Below are positions 54,216-63,775 of a DNA stretch of 64,000 nucleotides, piece by piece. Positions within the stretch are counted from its first letter, which is position 1; every line of letters begins with the position of its first letter. The position numbers were made by a program, and so were the translations under genes. The notes beneath the pieces were generated by a model. It had not been told where the DNA came from. It saw nothing but the letters and a program-made list of their open reading frames with translations, and ran no database searches. This stretch comes from Nocardia tengchongensis (GTDB taxonomy: Bacteria; Actinomycetota; Actinomycetes; Mycobacteriales; Mycobacteriaceae), in NCBI RefSeq assembly GCF_018362975.1, contig NZ_CP074371.1:6386001-6450000 (forward strand), read 5' to 3'.

Positions 54216-54869
54216 TCATTGGCGCAGTATCGGACGCCCGTCGAGCGCGGCTGCCCAGAGCTTCTCCGCGACATCCTCATTGTCGCCGCCCAGGAATTCG
54301 GGGAACAGGATGTCGGCCGCATCATCCGCGTCGGCGTCTTCGAGGTAGTGGCCCTCGGATACGCGCAGCCGGCGGGCCTTCAGATCCCCGGCGAATATGA
54401 CGTCACCCCTGTCCCAGGTCTCGAGCCACGCGCCCGCTGATGTGGCACCGTGTACGACGAGCATTCCCATGTCGGAAAGTTCTGTCATCAGGAGGCCTTC
54501 GACAGTGAGCGAGCCGCCGATGAACAGATTGCTGTCCATCAGGCACATCACGTGCTGTGCGGTGACCGAACCGGTGACATAGAGCGGCGTGTAGACGTCT
54601 GCGTTCACGAAGCGCATCGGCCCGTTGACCGTCAGGTCGCCATCGATGACGTAAACGGTGTCCGGCGCCAGACCAGGGTCGTTCCCGATCACCAAAGGCC
54701 CGTCGATGGTGAGGTCACCCTCGTGAACGAAGAAGCACTCCGGTTCGTCCCCGAAGAGTTCTTCCAGGTCCTCTACGCGGGTGTCGCTGGCTTCGCCGAT
54801 GTCATAGCGGTCTGCCGCCTCGGCCAGCGGGACTGATTCCCAACCCGTGCACCACTCTTCGAAGGACAC
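54216..54869 (-). CDS. Unknown protein with beta-helix-like repeats
   Basis: A 217-residue acidic cytoplasmic protein. Its centre is a series of short strand-turn units (VHEGDLTIDGPLVIGN, YVIDGDLTVNGPMRF, LYVTGSVTAQHVMC, FIGGSLTVEGLLM), as in bactofilin-like right-handed beta helices. An N-terminal amphipathic part and an acidic C-terminal DADADDAADI stretch flank it. GTG at 54869 has AGGAG four bases upstream. Similar proteins occur in toxin-immunity neighbourhoods, but no toxin gene is nearby, so function is unassigned. Confidence 0.7.
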   Translation of the reverse strand: MSFEEWCTGWESVPLAEAADRYDIGEASDTRVEDLEELFGDEPECFFVHEGDLTIDGPLVIGNDPGLAPDTVYVIDGDLTVNGPMRFVNADVYTPLYVTGSVTAQHVMCLMDSNLFIGGSLTVEGLLMTELSDMGMLVVHGATSAGAWLETWDRGDVIFAGDLKARRLRVSEGHYLEDADADDAADILFPEFLGGDNEDVAEKLWAAALDGRPILRQ

Positions 54870-55012
54870 CTGACTCCTCGCGTTCTATCTGATCCCGGTT
54901 GCTGTGCAGCACAGCAAAACTCACCCAACGAGTCTTGCATACGCCGACGCTCGATCGCCCGGCTTCGACATGCCAGCCGAACCCGCATCCGGCACCGAGG
55001 CGTACGCGAGCA

Positions 55013-55039
55013 CTGAACAGCAGCAACAGAATTCAGCAT
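55013..55039 (+). repeat. 27-bp dispersed repeat, right copy
   Basis: Direct repeat of 51357-51383 with two mismatches. It lies in the 221-base spacer between two minus-strand unknown genes, outside any gene, so its conservation is not due to coding. Confidence 0.7.
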
Positions 55040-55090
55040 CGCCGTGGTTCGACCGCGTTGGTACGTTCGATCTGGTCGACGAGTATCGGC

Positions 55091-55516
55091 TCACGATCCC
55101 CAGAAGATTCTCCAGGTGCCGTCCTCCTGCTGGTCGATCCCTTCGAAGAAGACGTGATGCACGTCGATACCGCCGAACCACTGCGACTGGGGGCGGGTAC
55201 GCCGTTCTGTCTCGGCGATAGCGGCCACAAGGTCACGGACGGTGAACCATTTGTCATTCGGTGCTCGGTGGGCGATGGGTTCGCCCTCCCCCTGCAGGTT
55301 CAGCAGGGTCGATTCCAGAACCACACGGTCGAGTTCGTCGGCGGTAAGGTCACGAAAGCTGTTGTCCTGGAATACCTGCGGTGTGAACGAGAGGGCTTTG
55401 ATCTCCGCAGTCGCTTCGGCCCGCTTATTCGAGAGGTTCGCCGCGATGTCTACTGTCGGCTCGGACAGTTCGATCGACAGCGCTCCGGACAACCCGTTGA
55501 AGAACTCCAATGACAT
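55091..55516 (-). CDS. Unknown protein, 141 residues
   Basis: Starts at ATG 55516. The product, with LSGALSIELSEPTVDIAANL, DLTADELDRVVLESTLLNLQ and FTVRDLVAAIAETERRTRPQ, ends in aromatic-rich SQWFGGIDVHHVFFEGIDQQ. It is acidic, without signal or membrane segment. The FTVRDL-x6-I-x-ETERRTR part resembles a motif seen in actinobacterial unknowns close to immunity-type genes. Function unknown. It is in the same orientation as the two unknown genes around it. Confidence 0.65.
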   Translation of the reverse strand: MSLEFFNGLSGALSIELSEPTVDIAANLSNKRAEATAEIKALSFTPQVFQDNSFRDLTADELDRVVLESTLLNLQGEGEPIAHRAPNDKWFTVRDLVAAIAETERRTRPQSQWFGGIDVHHVFFEGIDQQEDGTWRIFWGS

Positions 55517-55562
55517 GCGGGCATAGTCGCATGGCGCACCGACATATGCTCGGGTTAATGCC

Positions 55563-55919
55563 TCATCGCCGTAGGGGTCTGGAGTCGGTGGTGTCCGCGG
55601 TGGCCAATGATTCCGCGATCGGGATGCCCCGGCGTTCGGACAGCAGTAGCCGCTCGCGAACCTCGCGCGGAGTACGCGGGCGGTAGCCGGGACCGGTGCC
55701 GCAGCAACCGCCGTAGAAGGTCAGGCCGGAGTCTAGGACAGCGGTGAGGGCTCTCCACCCGGCCGCGTCGCCCCTTCTGGGAATCTCGAGGTGCGGCCCC
55801 GCATCGATGAGCTCCCCGGCACAACGCACACACCAGCCCGAACCGACTCCGATCGAGCCCTTATAGGAAACTCGGCAGTGCAGGCAGACGCGATGTGTCC
55901 GGCTCGGATAGATGCACAT
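55563..55919 (-). CDS. Small CxxC protein of unknown function
   Basis: A 118-residue protein with C-x2-C pairs VCLHCRVSYKG and WCVRCAGELI (about 12-35), a likely zinc ribbon, followed by a basic PRRGDAAGWRALTAVLDSG segment and PRTPREVRERL. This is the small actinobacterial family often mislabelled deoxyxylulose-5-phosphate synthase; it has no such domain. Function unknown. ATG at 55919 was chosen as the first Met before the CxxC motif. Confidence 0.65.
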   Translation of the reverse strand: MCIYPSRTHRVCLHCRVSYKGSIGVGSGWCVRCAGELIDAGPHLEIPRRGDAAGWRALTAVLDSGLTFYGGCCGTGPGYRPRTPREVRERLLLSERRGIPIAESLATADTTDSRPLRR

Positions 55920-56016
55920 GTCGGCAGCGTACGCAGCCGGGTCCGGCCTGGTCGAGCCATTTCCTATCGCGCAACCGAGTCCGTCGCAGCGGGGTTGTTT
56001 CCGAATGGCGAACCGC

Positions 56017-56514
56017 TCATCCCTTTGGCGGAGCGTCCTTGTCGTCGATGATGGGGAACAGGTGGTCGAAGCCGATGGCGAAGGAGTTGTCGGTGGGCTC
56101 GACCATGAGGTTGAAGGTGTGGCCGACTTTCATGCCGGAGTGGTTCTCCAGGCTGCATTCCGCGGTGAAGGTGTCGAACGTCGGGCCGGTGATGCGGATC
56201 GTCAGGTCGGCCATGTCCGGGTTCTCGCCGCCGGGGCGAATCTGGTTGACGGAGAGAACTTCTCCGGTGCCGGGGACGCCGACCGCCTGGAATCGTCGTT
56301 CTGCCCTACGCCATTCATACGCGCTGGCGACCAGGGCGAGTCCGATGGGGAATGTGAAGACGCCGGCGCACAGACCGTCGAACCAACCGTCGCCGGTCAG
56401 AGCGAGGAGTGGACCGATCAACGTCAGGCACGCTCCGGTGGCGTAGGCGAATACGCCAGCATATGGACCGATGAGTTCGACCTGCCTCGGTCCTTCATTC
56501 TCGCTGCGAACCAT
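56017..56514 (-). CDS. Membrane-anchored unknown protein (DUF3592-like)
   Basis: A 165-residue protein with two membrane helices in its first 65 residues (YAGVFAYATGACLTLIGPLL and GVFTFPIGLALVASAYEW), then a soluble beta-rich domain, GTGEVLSVNQI, LTIRITGPTFDTFTAECSLE and FNLMVEPTDNSFAIGFDHLF. The layout recalls DUF3592 proteins. ATG at 56514 is used; an upstream in-frame ATG at 56559 would add 15 residues. Divergent from the next unknown gene. Confidence 0.6.
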   Translation of the reverse strand: MVRSENEGPRQVELIGPYAGVFAYATGACLTLIGPLLALTGDGWFDGLCAGVFTFPIGLALVASAYEWRRAERRFQAVGVPGTGEVLSVNQIRPGGENPDMADLTIRITGPTFDTFTAECSLENHSGMKVGHTFNLMVEPTDNSFAIGFDHLFPIIDDKDAPPKG

Positions 56515-56582
56515 TTCAGTAGCAGCGTAGCCCGCGGGGCGTATGTGTCGTAGGGGCACGCTTGGATGGTGGGGTGGACGAA

Positions 56583-57179
56583 ATGATGCGTGGGCTGCCC
56601 GAGATTCAGGTGCTTCGTGACCGCTGCCGGGCGATGGCGATGCTGGACGCGATCCTCAGCCCGGACTGGGAGTCGAGGTACTACTCCTTCGACTCCAAAT
56701 GGGGTGAGGGCGAAGAGGTTGCGTCGATGCGGACCGGCTCTGGTGATGACTGGTTCATTGTCTTCAGCGGTGCAGGCGTCTATGGGCGCGGGTTCGATCA
56801 CGAAGCCCCGAATGCATCGCAGGTGCTGCAGGCTGTTCCGGCAGTCTTCGAAATGTATGTCGGGGAGCCTGCTTTCGCCGACCACGACGGGTCACCACGC
56901 GCGACCTTGTGCTTCTGGCGTGAAGCCACCGATGCCGAGTGGGGTGTGTCGGTAGCCGATCACGGCGGGCATGGCCTATTCGAGTTACTGATCGAAGGGA
57001 CGCCACAGGCATATCAGCGATGGGCTGAGGACTACTACGAAACCGCCGTCGGCCTGGCTGAGGTGGAGCATGTGTATGCACTGCGACCTTTGACCCCGGC
57101 CGTCGTAGCCCGGCTCAATCCCGGGCTCGAGCCGGCCGATCTCGAAGGCGATATCGACGAAATCGGCTACCCGCGCTGA
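56583..57179 (+). CDS. Unknown protein, 198 residues
   Basis: An acidic, aromatic-rich cytoplasmic protein: SRYYSFDSKWGEGEEVASMR, GDDWFIVFSGAGVYGRGFDH and VFEMYVGEPAFADHDGSP. Tryptophan and acidic-residue-rich composition of this sort is frequent among immunity-type proteins, but no toxin is adjacent. GGTGG five bases before the ATG at 56583 favours this start; an in-frame codon at 56562 is the alternative. Function unknown. Confidence 0.65.
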   Translation: MMRGLPEIQVLRDRCRAMAMLDAILSPDWESRYYSFDSKWGEGEEVASMRTGSGDDWFIVFSGAGVYGRGFDHEAPNASQVLQAVPAVFEMYVGEPAFADHDGSPRATLCFWREATDAEWGVSVADHGGHGLFELLIEGTPQAYQRWAEDYYETAVGLAEVEHVYALRPLTPAVVARLNPGLEPADLEGDIDEIGYPR

Positions 57180-57224
57180 CCGGGATCGCCTCCGCTGTCA
57201 GGAGACGCGGCTAGGGTGCCGGAC

Positions 57225-57644
57225 ATGGGATACGAGTTTCAGGTCGTCGTGGACTGTTCCGACCCGCATACCCAAGCCGACTGGTGGGCGGAGGCGCTCG
57301 GGTGGGAGGTCGAGCCGCAGGATGAGGGGTTCATTCGGAGCATGGTCGAGCAGGGGCATGCGACTGAGGGTGAGACCACCACTCATCGGGGGAAGCTCGT
57401 GTGGAAGGTCGGGGGTGCGATCCGGCACTCTGATCGGCCACGCGTCTTGTTTCAGCTCGTACCCGAGGCGAAGACGGTGAAGAACCGGCTGCACCTTGAT
57501 ATTCGGGTCGGCGACGAGAAGCGGGCGGCGGAGGTCGAGCGGCTGATCGGGATGGGCGCGAAGGTGCTGCACGAGGGGCGGCAAGGGCCGTTCACGTGGG
57601 TGACAATGGCCGATCCCGAGGGCAACGAATTCTGCGTGGCCTGA
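57225..57644 (+). CDS. VOC-family (glyoxalase-like) protein
   Basis: A 139-residue protein with the paired beta-alpha-beta-beta-beta modules of the VOC fold: FQVVVDCSDPHTQADWWAEALGWEV at the start, RLHLDIRVGDEKRAAEVERL in the middle and FTWVTMADPEGNEFCVA at the end. The N-terminal metal-ligand position has Asp rather than His, while HLDI and the late Glu are present, so metal binding is uncertain. Members range from resistance proteins to isomerases. ATG at 57225 lies seven bases after TAGGGT (57212-57217). Confidence 0.8.
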   Translation: MGYEFQVVVDCSDPHTQADWWAEALGWEVEPQDEGFIRSMVEQGHATEGETTTHRGKLVWKVGGAIRHSDRPRVLFQLVPEAKTVKNRLHLDIRVGDEKRAAEVERLIGMGAKVLHEGRQGPFTWVTMADPEGNEFCVA

Positions 57645-57697
57645 GGCGCCGCCGGGGCTGACTCTGCAATGCACGGGCGGCCATGTCCGCGCGGTGA

Positions 57698-58714
57698 TTA
57701 CGTCATGGTTTTGACGGGTTCGGTGTGGCCGCCGAAGGCTTTTCGCATGGCGGACAACGACTTGTTGGCGTAGGCGGCGCCGTCGCGCGATGCGAAGCGG
57801 GAGTAGAGGGCGGTGGTGAGGACGGGGGCGGGGACGGCCAGGTCGATGGCGGCTCGAGCGGTCCAGCGGCCTTCGCCGGAATCGGGGACGTGGCCGGAGA
57901 ATTCGGTGAGGTCGGGGTCGGTGTGGACGGCTGTGGCGGTGAGGTCGAGGAGCCAGGAGGTGACGACGCTGCCTCGGCGCCAGAGTTCGAGGATGGCGGG
58001 GACGTCGAAGTCGTAGGTGTAGTGGGCGGCTTCGGTGGGTGCGGGCTGATCGGGATTGGTTGGGGTGGTGCCGATTCCGGCGGCGCGGAGGATGGACATG
58101 CCCTCGGCGAGGGCGGCCATTTGGCCGTATTCGATGCCGTTGTGGATCATCTTCGCGAAGTGGCCCGCGCCGGCGGGGCCGCAGTGGAGGTAGCCGTGTT
58201 CGGCGGGACCCGGGGCGCCGTCGCGGCCGGGGGTGCGGGGAGCCGCGTCGATGCCGGGGGCCAACGCTCGGAAGATGGGGTCGAGGCGTTCGACCGGTTC
58301 GGTGGGGCCGCCGATCATGAGGCAGAAGCCGCGGTCGAGGCCGGAGGTGCCGCCGCTGGTGCCCACGTCGAGATAGTGGATGCCGCGCTCGGACAAGGCG
58401 TGGGAACGGGTGACGGCGTCGCGGTAGAAGGAGTTGCCGCCGTCGATGACCACATCACCGGCGGTGAGCAGAGGGGTCAGGTCGTCGACTACCGTGCCGG
58501 TCAGGTCGGCGGGGACCATGATCCAGACCGCGCACGGTTTCGGCAGCGCCGCAACCAGTTCCGGGAGGGAACCAGCGGCGGGGATGCCGTCGGCGGTCAG
58601 GGTGGCGACGGCGGCGGGGTTGGGGTCGTAGACCGTGCAGGTGTGGCCCGCGCGGACCAGTCGGCGGGCCAGGCCGGAGCCCATTCGGCCCGCGCCGACC
58701 ATTCCGATGTGCAT
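57698..58714 (-). CDS. gnd: Short-type 6-phosphogluconate dehydrogenase (decarboxylating), probably NAD-dependent
   Basis: A 338-residue enzyme of the short Gnd class. The nucleotide-binding motif is IGMVGAGRMGSGLARRL and Asp30 (VYDPN) ends beta 2, which favours NAD over NADP. The substrate motifs are DGGNSFYRD, DVGTSGGTSGLDRGF and AKMIHNGIEYGQM with the catalytic Lys and Glu. It oxidatively decarboxylates 6-phosphogluconate to ribulose-5-phosphate. It is last in the tal-pgi-fgd-gnd operon, 39 bases after fgd. F420 use cannot be excluded from sequence but the Rossmann motif argues against it. Confidence 0.88.
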   Translation of the reverse strand: MHIGMVGAGRMGSGLARRLVRAGHTCTVYDPNPAAVATLTADGIPAAGSLPELVAALPKPCAVWIMVPADLTGTVVDDLTPLLTAGDVVIDGGNSFYRDAVTRSHALSERGIHYLDVGTSGGTSGLDRGFCLMIGGPTEPVERLDPIFRALAPGIDAAPRTPGRDGAPGPAEHGYLHCGPAGAGHFAKMIHNGIEYGQMAALAEGMSILRAAGIGTTPTNPDQPAPTEAAHYTYDFDVPAILELWRRGSVVTSWLLDLTATAVHTDPDLTEFSGHVPDSGEGRWTARAAIDLAVPAPVLTTALYSRFASRDGAAYANKSLSAMRKAFGGHTEPVKTMT

Positions 58715-58753
58715 GGAAGATCTTTCGAATCGGAGTCTGGGATCGGTTGTGGC

Positions 58754-59754
58754 TCAGCCGAGTTCGCGCAGGCGCGGGAGGAGGTCGGTGGCGAACTGGG
58801 TGAGGAAGCGTTCCTGGTCGTGGCCGGGGCCGTGGAAGACCAGGTGGTTGAGCCCGGCGTCGAGGTAGGGCTTGATGCCGGCGATGGCCTCGTCGGGGTC
58901 GGAGGCGACGATCCAGCGTTTGGCCACCTGCTCGATGGGGAGCTGGTCGGCGAGGGCTTCCATTTCGACGGTGGAGCCGACGCTGTGCTTCTGCTCGGGG
59001 GTCAGCGACAGTGGCGCCCAGAAGCGCGTATTGGCCAGGGCCAGTTCGGGATCGCGGTCGTAGGAGAGTTTGATCTCGATCATCTTGTCGATGGACGACG
59101 GGTCGCGCCGGGCGGCGGCCGCGCCTTCGGCGACAGCGGGCATGAGTTTGTCGTTGTAGAGGTCCATGCCCTTGCCGGAGGTGCAGATGAAGCCGTCACC
59201 GGCACGGCCGGCGTACTTGGCGACGACCGGGCCGCCGGCGGCGATGTAGACGGGGACGGGCTGGTCGGGGCGGTCGTAGATGTTGGCTTTGACGGTCGTG
59301 AAGTACTCCCCCTCGAACGACACGTCGGATTCGGTCCACAGCTTGCGCATCAAGCTGACGGCTTCGCGCAGGCGAGCGAATCGCTCCTTGAATTCCGGCC
59401 ATTCGCGCCCGGAGACGGCGATCTCGTTGAGGGCCTCACCGGTACCGACGCCCAGCATCACCCGACCTTCGGACAGCAAGGACATGGTGGCGAAAGCCTG
59501 GGCGATGACGGCGGGGTTGTAGCGGAAGGTCGGGGTGAGGACGCTGGTGCCGATCTGGACGCGGCTGGTGCGTTCGGTGACCGCCGGCATCCAGGACAGC
59601 GCGAAGGGAGCGTGGCCGCCGTTGTGCCGCCAGGGCAGGAAGTGGTCGGAGACGACGACGCTGTCCAGACCCAATTCTTCTGCGCGGACGGCATATTCGA
59701 CGAGGTCGCGAGGGCCGAACTGTTCGGCGGAGGCCTTGTAGCCGATCTTCAGGG

Positions 59755-59758
<4 letters not shown>
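58754..59758 (-). CDS. fgd: F420-dependent glucose-6-phosphate dehydrogenase
   Basis: A 334-residue TIM-barrel luciferase-like flavin-analogue enzyme that closely matches mycobacterial Fgd1: [20 protein letters not shown] with Asp38, His39 and Trp43 (Fgd1 Asp39, His40, Trp44), [20 protein letters not shown], and [10 protein letters not shown] with Glu108 (Fgd1 Glu109). It oxidises glucose-6-phosphate to 6-phosphogluconolactone and reduces cofactor F420. The product F420H2 serves nitroreductase-like and redox-defence enzymes. It overlaps pgi by four bases (ATGA). Confidence 0.95.
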
Positions 59759-61376
<1,618 letters not shown>

Positions 61377-61380
<4 letters not shown>

Positions 61381-62495
61381 GACACTGCCACGGAACCGCG
61401 TGCGGTCAGCGCCGATTCGACGCCCGCGATCAGCTCCCGCCAGGCCTGCTGGAATTTGGCGATGCCCTCACGCTCGAGCTTGGCCGAGATGTCGTTCATG
61501 TCGATGCCGAGCGCGTCGAGCTCACCGAAAACCCGGTGCGCGTCATCGTATTGACCGGTAACCCGGTCGCCGACGACCTTGCCGTGATCGATGACCGCCC
61601 GCAGCGTCCCCTCCGGAACGGTGTTCACGGTGCCGGGCGCGACCAGGTCCACCACGTAGCGGGTGTCGTCGTAGGCGGGATCCTTCACCCCGGTCGACGC
61701 CCACAACGGCCGCTGCGGCCGGGCGCCCGCCTCGGCCAATGCCGCCCACCGCTCGCCGCGCAGCGTCTGCTCGTAGGCCTCATACGCCAGTACGGCGTTC
61801 GCGATGGCGGCCCGGCCGCGCACCGCTCGCGCCGCGTCACTGCCCAGCGCGTCGAGCCGGACATCCACTTCGCTGTCCACCCGCGAGATGAAAAACGATG
61901 CCACAGAGGCGATTCGAGCGATGTCGTGCCCGTTCCGCCGGGCCAGTTCCAGTCCGGCCTGGAACGCGTCGAGCACGTCGCGGTAGCGCCCGAGCGAGAA
62001 GATCAGCGTCACGTTCACGCTGATGCCGTGTCCGAGGATGGCGGTGATCGCGGGCAGTCCGGCGGGTGTGGCCGGGACCTTGATCATCAGGTTGGGCCGG
62101 TCGACCAGCCACGACAGCAGTATCGCTTCGCTGACCGTGCGCTCGGTGTCGTGCGCCCAGGCCGGGTCGACCTCGAGGGATACGTATCCGTCGACGCCGT
62201 CGGTAGCGGTGTGCACCGGTCGCAGCACGTCGCAGGCGGCCCGGACGTCCCAGCTGGTGAGGATGCGCGCCGCGTCGGCGGTCCCCATCCCGAGCTGCGC
62301 GAATTCACGCAGCTGTGCGCCGTACTGCTCGGACTCGCGCAGCGCGGCCTCGAAGATCGCGGGATTCGTGGTCACGCCGACGATGCCGCGGTCGATCCAG
62401 CCGGCCAGTTCACCCGACTCGATTCGGTCCCGGCTCAGGTCGTCCAACCAGATGGAGACGCCCTCGTCGGCGAGGAGCTGCAATGGATCACTCAT
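61377..62495 (-). CDS. tal: Transaldolase
   Basis: A 372-residue class I aldolase-type transaldolase. [16 protein letters not shown] is the N-terminal signature and Lys139 in [12 protein letters not shown] is the Schiff-base residue. [24 protein letters not shown] and [18 protein letters not shown] complete it. It exchanges three-carbon units between pentose-phosphate and glycolytic sugars. It is first of the tal-pgi-fgd-gnd operon; ATG at 62495 follows the promoter/operator region and diverges from a DeoR-family gene. Confidence 0.95.
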
Positions 62496-62651
62496 AACGA
62501 ATACCTCTGCGATGCACAGTGCGGTTGCTCGTTTCCGAGCACATATTGCACGAAATCATGCAACCGGCGTGGATTACTGTCAATGTTTCGCGCAACGTGC
62601 CGTACCATCCGAGACAGCGACGATGGCTCGACAACCCACACAGGAGGTCCG
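62496..62651. promoter_or_regulatory. Divergent promoter/operator region between tal and the DeoR gene
   Basis: On the minus strand TTGACA (plus 62578-62583) and CATGAT (plus 62555-62560) are 17 bases apart, a good promoter for tal. Half-sites TTGCACGAAA (62546-62555, touching the -10) and TTTCGCGCAA (62586-62595, just upstream of the -35) form a 9-of-10 inverted repeat with a 30-base spacer, so they bracket the promoter. GTTTCCGAGC at 62531 is a weaker relative. A DeoR-family repressor could bind both and loop the DNA. AGGAGG near 62643-62648 is the DeoR gene's ribosome binding site. Confidence 0.65.
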
Positions 62652-63512
62652 TTGCTCTCCAGCACCCGCCGGCGTCAGATCCTCGACAGGCTGACCACCG
62701 ACGGCTACGTCGAGGCGAAGGAATTCGCCCGCGAGCTCGGAGTGGACACCTCGACCATCCGCCGCGACCTGGAGGCGCTCGAACGCGACGGCCAGATCCA
62801 GCGCACCCACGGCGGCGCGCGGCCGATCCCCGGGGTGACCTCGGATCTGCCGTATTCGGCGAAGAGAAACACACGGCTGCAAGAGAAGTCGGCCATCGCC
62901 CGGGTGGCCGCGACCCTCGTCGCCGACGGCGACACCGTGATCCTCGACAGCGGCTCGACCACCTACGAGGTCGCGGTCGCGCTGAGCCGCCGCGAGCATC
63001 TGACCGTCATCACCAACGACCTGCGCATCGCCGAGTACATCGCGGGCCTGCAGCGCTTCCGACTGCTTGTCGCCGGCGGCGAACTGCTCGGGTCCGTCTA
63101 CACCCTCGCCGGTGACCGCACCGTGGAGTTCTTGCGCGATTACGCGGCGGACTGGGCGTTCCTGGGCGCGGACGCGGTCGACCTCGCCGCCGGGATCACC
63201 AACACCAACACCCTCGAGGTCCCCGTCAAACGGGCCATGATCGCGACGGCCCGCGCCACCGCCGTCGTCGTCGACAGCTCGAAATTCGGCCACCGCGCCC
63301 TGGCCCGGGTCGCCGGACTCGACGAGATCCACACCCTCATCACCGATCACGGACTCGACGAGGACGCCGCGAAGCCCTTCGGCGATCACCTGATTCGCGC
63401 CGATGCCGCCAAGCCGCCGCAGAGCAAGCCGCGGCCGACGATCGCGGCGGCCTCCTCCCTGGCGGCCTCACGCGGCAAGCCCGCGCAGGATTCGGCCGAG
63501 TCGGAGCAGTAG
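62652..63512 (+). CDS. DeoR/GlpR-family transcriptional repressor
   Basis: A 286-residue regulator. The N-terminal winged helix is typical: STRRRQILDRLTTDGYVEAK and RELGVDTSTIRRDLEALERD, followed by QRTHGGARP. The C-terminal DeoR sensor domain, with GDTVILDSGSTTYEVAVALS and the effector-type AFLGADAVDLAAGITNTNTL, would bind a phosphorylated sugar. A 25-residue Lys/Ser/Ala tail is unusual. The TTG at 62652 has a perfect AGGAGG five bases upstream. It diverges from tal-pgi-fgd-gnd and is the likely regulator of that operon. Confidence 0.88.
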   Translation: MLSSTRRRQILDRLTTDGYVEAKEFARELGVDTSTIRRDLEALERDGQIQRTHGGARPIPGVTSDLPYSAKRNTRLQEKSAIARVAATLVADGDTVILDSGSTTYEVAVALSRREHLTVITNDLRIAEYIAGLQRFRLLVAGGELLGSVYTLAGDRTVEFLRDYAADWAFLGADAVDLAAGITNTNTLEVPVKRAMIATARATAVVVDSSKFGHRALARVAGLDEIHTLITDHGLDEDAAKPFGDHLIRADAAKPPQSKPRPTIAAASSLAASRGKPAQDSAESEQ

Positions 63513-63544
63513 CCCCGCGCTGCTCGGCTACTTCGGCGACGGGC

Positions 63545-63775
63545 TGTAGAAGGCGGCCGGTTCAGGCCGAGCGGCCGAGCGCGGGGTGAATAGCCGCGCG
63601 GGGTGCGAGCAATCGTGCGGTATCCGCGTTCGCGGAGGTGCCGGGCCAGTCGCGATCATTCGGCGGCGGTCTGAGGGAAACCGTGCAGCAACACGATGGA
63701 AGTGCCGTCGAGTGCCCCTCGTCGACGACGTCGAATGTGAGGCCGAGGTTCCCCGCAGCTCGTGAATGCAGGGCT
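63545..63775 (-). pseudogene. Degraded alpha/beta hydrolase fragment
   Basis: On the minus strand one frame reads RAAGNLGLTFDVVDEG, typical of the start of epoxide-hydrolase-like alpha/beta hydrolases. After a frameshift in the GGGGCACTCG stretch another frame gives GTSIVLLHGFPQTAAE, a TGA where the family has Trp, then SRLARHLRERGYRTIARTPR and GYSP. The HGFPQ oxyanion motif and RGYSP are recognisable, but the rest of the enzyme is missing. The fragment has at least a frameshift, a stop codon and a truncation. Confidence 0.7.

Noticed and set aside
54904-55221. Plus-strand frame with FDMPAEPASGTEAYASTEQQ
   Set aside because: It looks protein-like over about 50 residues but lies mostly in a spacer, ends inside an antisense gene and has no ribosome binding site or -10 box at its start.
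55563-55919. Deoxyxylulose-5-phosphate synthase label often given to this small family
   Set aside because: The protein is 118 residues with a zinc-ribbon-like CxxC pair and no thiamine-diphosphate motif; the real dxs is at 22749-24707.
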